In this document: positions 1 to 5,170 of the stretch, piece after piece
How the letters are laid out: each line of letters opens with the position of its first letter
How positions within the stretch are numbered: position 1 is the stretch's first letter
From: JALTID01 sp027004335 [NCBI: bacterium]
GTDB taxonomy: Bacteria > JALSQH01
Length of the DNA stretch: 5,170 bases
NCBI GenBank assembly: GCA_027004335.1
Contig: JALTID010000029.1
Location: forward strand, 1-5,170
Direction of reading: 5' to 3'
Program-made: the position numbers and the translations under genes
Notes under the pieces: model-generated
What the model was told of the DNA's origin: nothing
What the model saw: only the letters and a program-made list of their open reading frames with translations
Databases searched by the model: none

Positions 1-839
1 ATCTTGGAACAATTTCATGCTTACTTTCAAAAAATGATGTGGCAATTTTAGATGAACTTGATCACGCGTCCATCATTGATGGGGTGAGGTTAAGCAGGGC
101 CAGCAGAGTGGTGTTTGGACATAATGATATGAGTGATCTGGAGAAAAAACTACAGGTGATCCCCCGGGATAATGGAAAGTTGATAATTGTTGATGGGCTC
201 TTCAGTATGGAGGGGGATATTGCGGATATTCCGGGGATCGTGGAACTTGCCAGGAAATATAATGCAAGGGTGCTTGTTGATGAGGCTCATTCTATAGGAG
301 TTTTTGGAGCGAATGGTGAAGGGGTTGTAGCAGAATTTGGTTTGACTGATGAGGTGGATCTGATCACAGGGACTTTCAGCAAATCTCTCTCATCCCAAGG
401 TGGGTTCACGGCTTCTTCGAAAGATGTGATTGAATATGTAAAACATAATGGAAGAGCAATGATCTTTTCAGCTTCTCTTACTCCTGCCAATACTGCTGCT
501 GCACTTGCCGCTCTCCGAATATTAAGAAAGGAAAAATGGAGGGTTAAAAAAGTTAGAGAAAACGGAGATTATGTAAGGGAAAAATTCAGAGAGATGGGGA
601 TAGATGTTGGTCTAAGCGTTTCTCCTGTTATTCCTATAATTATTGGGTCTCCAGAAAAAACCATTTTCTTCTGGCAGGAGCTTTTAAAGAGAAAAATTTA
701 TGTTAATCCTGTTTTTCCACCTGCTGTTCCTCCTGACAGGAGTATGCTCAGGGTTAGTGTGATGGCAACTCATACCAGGGATGATCTTGATTATTTAATT
801 AACGCAGTTAGAGAAGTCAGAGGTATGATTCTTGTTTGA
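1..839 (+). CDS. Alpha-oxoamine synthase, serine palmitoyltransferase-like (5' partial)
   Basis: Fold-type I PLP enzyme of the BioF/KBL/HemA/SPT family, which condenses an amino acid with an acyl thioester and loses CO2. The frame is open to the left edge (first whole codon at 3) and reads LGTISCLLSKNDVAILDELDH, matching the family interior, so the GTG at 39 is an internal Val and the true start is off-window. Visible family residues are DHASIIDGVRLS (from 60; the His stacks on PLP in the family), VDEAHS (276-293; the Asp contacts the pyridine nitrogen), and TGTFSKSLSS with the Schiff-base Lys at 381-383. About 279 residues are present against a usual length of about 390-400, so roughly 110 N-terminal residues are missing. 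TFSKSL, FSASLTPA and the C-terminal VNPVFPPAVP...LRVSVMATHT resemble serine palmitoyltransferases more than BioF or KBL. Family membership is nearly certain; the substrate call is tentative. It would be cytosolic. It converges on the beta-barrel gene at 868. Confidence -1.
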   Translation, partial: LGTISCLLSKNDVAILDELDHASIIDGVRLSRASRVVFGHNDMSDLEKKLQVIPRDNGKLIIVDGLFSMEGDIADIPGIVELARKYNARVLVDEAHSIGVFGANGEGVVAEFGLTDEVDLITGTFSKSLSSQGGFTASSKDVIEYVKHNGRAMIFSASLTPANTAAALAALRILRKEKWRVKKVRENGDYVREKFREMGIDVGLSVSPVIPIIIGSPEKTIFFWQELLKRKIYVNPVFPPAVPPDRSMLRVSVMATHTRDDLDYLINAVREVRGMILV

Positions 840-840
840 G

Positions 841-868
841 AAAAAGAGGGGAGTTCCCCCCTATTTTT
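841..868. terminator. Probable bidirectional intrinsic terminator between convergent genes
   Basis: Only 28 bases separate the TGA of the oxoamine synthase (837-839) from the stop of the convergent barrel gene (complement of 868-870). They contain AGGGG (847-851), a 6-base loop, and CCCCT (858-862). A run of five A lies on the left (841-845) and six T on the right (864-869). The stem is G/C-rich and can be extended by A-T pairs across a G/A mismatch (846/863). Read on either strand it is a hairpin followed by a T tract, so it could end both transcripts. The right-hand T run overlaps the barrel gene's stop codon. The call rests on pattern alone. Confidence -1.
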
Positions 869-2457
869 TAGAAATCAGTTTCAGCCTGCAGGTATACCTG
901 CTGCATATCTTTCATTTTGGCGAAGAAGGAGTTTCCACTTCCTCCCATAAAAATAGCTCCCAGAGCGATGTCTATACCGTCGTAGGGGAGGTACTCTAAT
1001 TTTGGACCACCAAAGATTCCTGTGCTGATGTCATCTTGCAATTTTCCATATTTGATTAAATGGATTAATGTTCCTCCCTCTACACTTCCTCCTCCAGCAA
1101 GGGAAAATTTAAATTTACCCTCCAGGAAACTTTTATCAAACTCAAGCATTAAGTAATCGTTAAGATTTGTTGCTCCCTGTTCAAAAAAGAAGCCCCTTGC
1201 AAATTGAGCTTCAAGATGATATCCGCCTTTGAAAATATACTCTGCGCCTAACGTGTATTTGAGGAAAGGTCTGTCAAGGAAAGGTAATTCACTGCTTTTG
1301 TATTTTATTGTGAATTGATGGTTATTAACTAATTCTGTCATTCCATTTGTGAGCATCCAATTGGAATCAGGGTAGATGTAGGTAATATCGAATTTGTAGG
1401 GAATAAAATAACCAGCCTCTCCCCAAACTCCTATCCCACTAATATCCGCTTTAAAATCTGCACCAATTACGTGGTAATGAGGATATGCAAGGGTTACATC
1501 AGTTCTAATATCCACAGGAAGTTGATCTCCTGCAAGAATTGCAGCACCTACTCCTATTTTATTTCCAGGAGCAACTCCTTCTAACTCCTTCTCAATGGTC
1601 TTATTCAACTCATCATGGTTAGCTATTGTTATTTTCACTCTTCTGGGCAGTGGGAATTCGCTGTAGCCGTTGAAATAACTGAGGTGAAAGTCTGTTTCAA
1701 AAAAATTAAATGATAATCTAATTCCGCTTTCTGAATACTTTGGATAAAATGGATTGTGATGGACATATTCATTTGTTTCCCGTGTTATGGAGAACTTATT
1801 GGCGAAAATTTGTAAGAAAGGATTGTCTTGAGGGAAGAGACCATTTTCCTCTATCTGCTTTATTTCTCCAGGCTCAGGAACCTTCATTTTCATCGGCATT
1901 TCCATATTGGGAAATAAGGCAGGTTTATGTGCAGGAATCCAGACTGCCTGGATCTTGTTAAAATAATCATTGTCAGGATAGTAGTTAAAATTGAACATCG
2001 TAATAGGGATCCTTTTACTGAAATCAAGAGGGTCTGATAGATCATGTGGATTCAGAGTACTTGTTGGATTCAGCATATCAGCAGTTCCCCATTCCACGAC
2101 CTGTTTCCCCAATGTTGCATCCATATTTTCAAAGATGATTGAATTAACTGTTATATAACTTTCCCAAATATCAAATTCAACTGGATCAACTTTTTCTCTA
2201 ACCTGAGTATCTTCAAATGAAGCCACCTTCGTTGCATCAAAGTATCTTCCCTCCACACTTGTGTAGAATGAAACATTGTCACTTATATCAGATGAAAGTT
2301 TCAGTGTGAGGATATCTTCTCTGTTGTAGAAATTGCAGTACGGTTTTTTGAACATGGACCTCAGGTCAATTTTAAGGCTTCCATTTATGGAAGTATCAGC
2401 GTTAAGAGATGTAAAAAATAGCAGGAGAGTTAGCAGCAGGAAGAGATGTTTTTTCAT
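868..2457 (-). CDS. Predicted outer-membrane beta-barrel protein, RND-operon associated
   Basis: A 529-residue exported protein. The start is taken at ATG 2457-2455 because a perfect GGAGG (2467-2463) lies 5 bases upstream, and this start gives a clean signal peptide, MKKHLFLLLTLLLFFTSLNA, with likely cleavage before DTS. The ATG at 2469 would add only MEEK and has no comparable ribosome site. The mature part has many short alternating hydrophobic/polar stretches rich in aromatic residues and Gly, and ends in VYLQAETDF, with the C-terminal Phe typical of BAM-assembled barrels. Residues about 117-143 contain GKQVVEWGTADMLNPTSTLN, resembling the G(R/K)QxxxWG...NP element of DUF1302-type and related barrels. 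There is no lipobox Cys. It is the last of three co-oriented genes after an RND pump and a LolA-like protein, so a role as outer-membrane partner of that exporter is plausible but inferred. The exact family is not certain. Confidence -1.
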   Translation of the reverse strand: MKKHLFLLLTLLLFFTSLNADTSINGSLKIDLRSMFKKPYCNFYNREDILTLKLSSDISDNVSFYTSVEGRYFDATKVASFEDTQVREKVDPVEFDIWESYITVNSIIFENMDATLGKQVVEWGTADMLNPTSTLNPHDLSDPLDFSKRIPITMFNFNYYPDNDYFNKIQAVWIPAHKPALFPNMEMPMKMKVPEPGEIKQIEENGLFPQDNPFLQIFANKFSITRETNEYVHHNPFYPKYSESGIRLSFNFFETDFHLSYFNGYSEFPLPRRVKITIANHDELNKTIEKELEGVAPGNKIGVGAAILAGDQLPVDIRTDVTLAYPHYHVIGADFKADISGIGVWGEAGYFIPYKFDITYIYPDSNWMLTNGMTELVNNHQFTIKYKSSELPFLDRPFLKYTLGAEYIFKGGYHLEAQFARGFFFEQGATNLNDYLMLEFDKSFLEGKFKFSLAGGGSVEGGTLIHLIKYGKLQDDISTGIFGGPKLEYLPYDGIDIALGAIFMGGSGNSFFAKMKDMQQVYLQAETDF

Positions 2458-2462
2458 TTTTT

Positions 2463-2467
2463 CCTCC
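2463..2467 (-). promoter_or_regulatory. Ribosome binding site that decides the barrel gene start
   Basis: On the minus strand the junction reads TGATGGAGGAAAAAATG. GGAGG is a near-perfect Shine-Dalgarno core, 5 bases before the ATG at 2457-2455. The upstream ATG (2469-2467) overlaps both the previous gene's TGA and this motif, so it is unlikely to be the main start. The position just after the upstream stop suggests reinitiation by ribosomes finishing the LolA-like gene. Confidence -1.
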
Positions 2468-2468
2468 A

Positions 2469-3224
2469 TCAGTAACGGATATGACTTCTCCTGAGCATTC
2501 TTTTAGTGAAGAGCCTCTGAGGAAGCCCGACATCGAATTTTACATTTTCTGTGACCACCTCAGTTTTGTGACCTGTTAGGTGATTTTCCATTACCATGTG
2601 CATAATTGTCCAGTATTTTCCAACCCTTTTACTTTCAAGATTTGCAAGGGTCTTTTCTAATTCCCCTGCTTTGTTGTAAAAATCTATTTTCCTTGGAAGG
2701 GATGTCTTTTTATCAACCACCATTATCTCTTTGCTGTAGCTAACATCTGCGTCTGGTTTTGGAGTTAAGAGAAGAGTAACTGTATCATTATCTTCCTTTA
2801 AAATTTTTGCATTGAATTTTTCTGTAAGCTTATTCATTGTCATATCTTCATAGGTGAAATCTGTTCCCATAAAATTCTCATTTTTGGCAGATGATGCTAT
2901 CCTTCTTATTTTGTGAAAAGCTGGCATGTAAAGATACATTTCGGTGTCTGATAAACTTAGAAATGTTACATTCTTAACATCAGCGGGAGAGAGAAACCTC
3001 GTCAGTTTTAAATCTTCTCCTTTCTGCCACATTTTGGTCTTTCTAATTTTTTTTACTCCACTTTTGTCAATCAGGATCATGGTACCTGTGCTTACTCTGT
3101 CTTTGGGAGCGTTCACTGCCTGCTCCACTTTTTTTTGCCACTCTTTGGCAGTTTCCGCAAATACATACGATGCAAGGAATAATCCAAAGATAAGCGTAAG
3201 TAACACTGCTACAAATCTTTTCAT
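2469..3224 (-). CDS. LolA-like periplasmic protein (outer membrane lipoprotein-sorting protein family)
   Basis: A 251-residue protein with a Sec signal peptide (MKRFVAVLLTLIFGLFLASYVFA, likely cleaved after residue 23). The mature part matches the LolA-like family (PF17131 type) often encoded beside RND exporters: FLSPADVKNVTFL (about 77-89), YLYMPAFHKIRRIASS (97-112), NENFMGTDFTYEDM (115-128), a strand-rich second half with LPRKIDFYNKAGEL (176-189), and a final FDVGLPQRLFTKRMLRR (230-246). Family members have a half-barrel fold with a hydrophobic cavity. It is not a canonical lolA gene: the sequence and operon point to an RND-linked paralogue that probably carries or senses a hydrophobic cargo in the periplasm. 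The start follows AGGAGG at a good distance. The gene begins 13 bases after the RND stop, and its TGA overlaps by one base the upstream ATG candidate of the barrel gene. Family call is strong; function is inferred. Confidence -1.
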   Translation of the reverse strand: MKRFVAVLLTLIFGLFLASYVFAETAKEWQKKVEQAVNAPKDRVSTGTMILIDKSGVKKIRKTKMWQKGEDLKLTRFLSPADVKNVTFLSLSDTEMYLYMPAFHKIRRIASSAKNENFMGTDFTYEDMTMNKLTEKFNAKILKEDNDTVTLLLTPKPDADVSYSKEIMVVDKKTSLPRKIDFYNKAGELEKTLANLESKRVGKYWTIMHMVMENHLTGHKTEVVTENVKFDVGLPQRLFTKRMLRRSHIRY

Positions 3225-3230
3225 TTTCTA

Positions 3231-3236
3231 CCTCCT
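3231..3236 (-). promoter_or_regulatory. Ribosome binding site of the LolA-like gene
   Basis: On the minus strand AGGAGG is followed by the 6-base spacer TAGAAA and the ATG at 3224-3222. It lies in the 13-base gap directly after the TAA of the RND gene (3240-3238), which confirms the start choice and supports translation from a shared transcript. Confidence -1.
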
Positions 3237-3237
3237 G

Positions 3238-5170
3238 TTATTTTCTAAGAAATTTAAGTTTAAAGCCAAGAACCACAGCGGGATAGATTGTGATTGCACC
3301 GAGGGCGCTCCACAGCATTGTAAGGGCGACCAGAATCCCCAGCATTTTTAGAGGTCCCATAGATGAGAAAATCAAAACCAGAAAACCTAAAGCCACTGTC
3401 AAAGAGTTGACAAAAATACCCACACCTGTTGTTGACATGGTGTTGCGAATAGCATCTTCTTCTGAAAGGCCGCTTGTAACCTCCTCCTTGAGTCTTGTTA
3501 TAAAGTGAATGGTGTAGTCAATTCCTATACCAACTGCTATACTTCCAAAGAGAATTGTACCTGTATCAAGTGGCATGTGAAAGATAGCCATGATGAGAAA
3601 ATTTACCATTATTGTGAAAACAATAGCAGAGAGTGAAAAAATACCTCCCACCAGAGACTTAAGCTGAATACTTAGCATGATAAATACAAGAAGTATGGCT
3701 ATGCCAACGCTGCTTGCCATGTTGATCTTCAAGTCTCTCCTCATCTTTTCCATGATCTTTGAAGTTCCTGCCTGTGCTGCGAAGAGGTGAACATCGGGTT
3801 GAGGTTTTTTAATCCCTGCTGAGACTGCGATCTTCTTAGGTATAAACCATACTGAATCATTTATCATGGAGATATCACCTTTTATAACTCCTTGATCTTC
3901 CTCATTAAGTTTGCTGAACCATGGCAAAAGCACCGTGAAATGTGCCACTCTGTATGTGTTAAGGTTGTTCTGGAATACTCCTATTAGAGAATCTGCAAGG
4001 TCACTCAGATCGTCTTTATTTTTAGCGGGGAAGAGTTTTGTCAGTTTTTCAGCAAGAGTATCTTCTTCTCCTGAAATTATTAGAGGAAGAAGATTAAGCA
4101 CTTTTTTCTGGTCTTCAGGTTTTAATGTCACCTCCGCTTCATCGCTGTTAAGATAGGCTAAAATATCTTTTTTGATTTCTCCTGTAGCTTCGGGGGGATA
4201 TAGCTGAGGCTGTGATAAATATTTTTTAAGCTCCACGAAGAAATTATTCCTAGGGTAGGTAAGCTTTAAATTTTTATAGCTTTTCTGAAAATAGGAAATG
4301 TCCCATTTGAGGGTATTACTTATTTTTTTAAGCTTCCAGTCTGTCAGGGTTTTTCTCTTTTTTCCTGGAAGTTTTTTTATCTGATCAGGAGAAATTTCAT
4401 AAAAGTCTTTTGGTGCCTTACCGAGATAATTATCAATGGCATTAACAACGCTAGCTATATATTTTGTATCCAGTTTATCAATGAATCCCTGGAGAAATGC
4501 ATCCTTATTATCAGAGGTTACCATCTGGTTTACTTCGCTTTTACCTTCTATGAAGAACCACAACTGTGCAACTTTTTCTTCTGTATCGGGGATTCCTTTG
4601 GTCCCATTCATATTGTAGTTTAGTTCTGCTATCAGATCCGCGATTGACTGAGGGTTTTTAGAATGTGGAGTAACTTTTAATTCTTTTGCAAGGTCATACA
4701 TTTCTCTAAGAATCGCTGGATTTTTAATCCCATTTTTGCTTTTGAATAAAATACCATATGGTATTGAGCCCCCAAATTTTTTCTCCATAAAAGCTTCTGC
4801 CTGTCTTGGTGGGCTTTTTTCTGGATAATAGTTCATTATATTTACTTCTGTTGTTAGTTTTGTCATAAATCCAGCTGCCACTAGTACTATTATTCCGCCT
4901 GTTACTACAATGAAAATTTCGTGATGCACCACATAATGACCGATGGCATCCAGGATTTTTTCCAGCCATAGAGGAGCATGACCACCACTTCTTCTTTTTT
5001 TCGGAACGGGAAGCAATTCCAGGAGAGGTGGAACTAACAACATTGTCAAAATTAAGGAAAAAATTATCCCTATGGAAGCAAATAAGCCAAAGTCTTTTAC
5101 TGATATTAGAGAGGCGGAGAGCATTGAGATAAATCCAACAAAAGTAGTCAGAGCAGCCATGATAATAGGG
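3238..5170 (-). CDS. RND/MMPL-family exporter (5' partial, C-terminal half)
   Basis: Proton-driven inner-membrane exporter of the RND superfamily (MMPL / COG1033 type). The frame runs open through the right edge: the ATG at 5160 is internal, since PII-MAALTTFVGFISML is the conserved TM5 region, so the N-terminal half (TM1-4 and first periplasmic domain) is missing. Counting from that Met, I see TM5 (1-20), TM6 (24-46), a cytosolic linker with basic KKRR, TM7 (81-99), a periplasmic loop of about 380 residues, then TM8 (480-498), TM9 (504-527), TM10 (533-553), TM11 (579-599) and TM12 (605-635). TM10 carries GIGIDYTIHF; its Asp-Tyr pair (Asp at 3517-3519) corresponds to the proton-relay pair of MmpL-type proteins, and the TM4 partner pair would be off-window. 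SIADLIAELN and the GGSIPYGILFKSK segment are family-like. The loop is longer than usual (see findings). It leads an operon with the LolA-like and barrel genes. Substrate unknown, probably hydrophobic. Confidence -1.
   Translation of the reverse strand, partial: PIIMAALTTFVGFISMLSASLISVKDFGLFASIGIIFSLILTMLLVPPLLELLPVPKKRRSGGHAPLWLEKILDAIGHYVVHHEIFIVVTGGIIVLVAAGFMTKLTTEVNIMNYYPEKSPPRQAEAFMEKKFGGSIPYGILFKSKNGIKNPAILREMYDLAKELKVTPHSKNPQSIADLIAELNYNMNGTKGIPDTEEKVAQLWFFIEGKSEVNQMVTSDNKDAFLQGFIDKLDTKYIASVVNAIDNYLGKAPKDFYEISPDQIKKLPGKKRKTLTDWKLKKISNTLKWDISYFQKSYKNLKLTYPRNNFFVELKKYLSQPQLYPPEATGEIKKDILAYLNSDEAEVTLKPEDQKKVLNLLPLIISGEEDTLAEKLTKLFPAKNKDDLSDLADSLIGVFQNNLNTYRVAHFTVLLPWFSKLNEEDQGVIKGDISMINDSVWFIPKKIAVSAGIKKPQPDVHLFAAQAGTSKIMEKMRRDLKINMASSVGIAILLVFIMLSIQLKSLVGGIFSLSAIVFTIMVNFLIMAIFHMPLDTGTILFGSIAVGIGIDYTIHFITRLKEEVTSGLSEEDAIRNTMSTTGVGIFVNSLTVALGFLVLIFSSMGPLKMLGILVALTMLWSALGAITIYPAVVLGFKLKFLRK

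Noticed and set aside
39-41. GTG at 39 as the start of the oxoamine synthase
   Set aside because: The same frame is open to the left edge and encodes LGTISCLLSKND, which fits the conserved family interior; the start is off-window.
1573-1592. Perfect 10-base tandem duplication (AACTCCTTCT twice) inside the barrel gene, which could alter frame if copy number changed
   Set aside because: Only two copies, in a loop-like EKELEGVAPG segment with the frame intact; too short to support phase variation.
1740-1961. 73-codon plus-strand open frame opposite the barrel gene
   Set aside because: No ribosome site or recognisable protein; antisense shadow of a well-supported gene.
2944-3351. 135-codon plus-strand open frame opposite the LolA-like/RND junction
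   Set aside because: It runs antisense across two genes with strong family evidence, and its product has no recognisable features.
4724-5002. Possible programmed frameshift: an A7 run (around 4995-5001, minus strand) precedes an 81-codon open stretch in the -1 frame
   Set aside because: The codon phasing (CCG AAA AAA AGA) does not make a good X XXY YYZ slippery site, the alternative peptide resembles nothing, and the zero frame continues with clear RND homology.
5158-5160. ATG at 5160 as the start of the RND gene
   Set aside because: It falls inside the conserved TM5 region, the frame continues to the window edge, and half of a normal RND protein would be missing.

Overview
The window looks like part of the chromosome of an A+T-rich diderm (Gram-negative-type) bacterium. 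The evidence is Sec signal peptides, a predicted outer-membrane beta-barrel protein, a periplasmic LolA-like protein, strong GGAGG-type ribosome binding sites and tight bacterial gene packing. The species cannot be named from the sequence. I saw no mobile elements, tRNA or rRNA genes, CRISPR arrays or phage genes. No stretch longer than about 30 bases is free of genes.

Left end (1-839, + strand): the C-terminal three quarters of a PLP-dependent alpha-oxoamine synthase, the family that includes BioF, KBL, HemA and serine palmitoyltransferase. Its motifs look most like the serine palmitoyltransferase branch. The N-terminal roughly 110 residues lie off the left edge. The gene converges on the next one, and a compact hairpin flanked by A and T tracts (about 841-868) sits between them as a probable two-way terminator.

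Rest of the window (868-5170, - strand, read right to left): three tightly packed genes that look like one operon. First is an RND/MMPL-family inner-membrane exporter, with its N-terminal half off the right edge. Thirteen bases after its stop comes a secreted periplasmic protein of the LolA-like 'outer membrane lipoprotein-sorting protein' type. Its stop codon overlaps the upstream ATG candidate of the third gene, a predicted outer-membrane beta-barrel protein with a GKQVVEWG...NP motif and a C-terminal Phe. The operon promoter is outside the window.

Inner-membrane RND pump, periplasmic LolA-fold protein and outer-membrane barrel suggest a trans-envelope route for a hydrophobic, probably lipid-like, cargo. 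This is inferred from families and gene order; the cargo is unknown. The oxoamine synthase next door may make a sphingoid-type lipid precursor, so a link is possible, but it is on the opposite strand and the link is speculative. The most unusual feature inside a protein is a long, probably helical extra segment in the second periplasmic loop of the RND protein (about 3946-4479).
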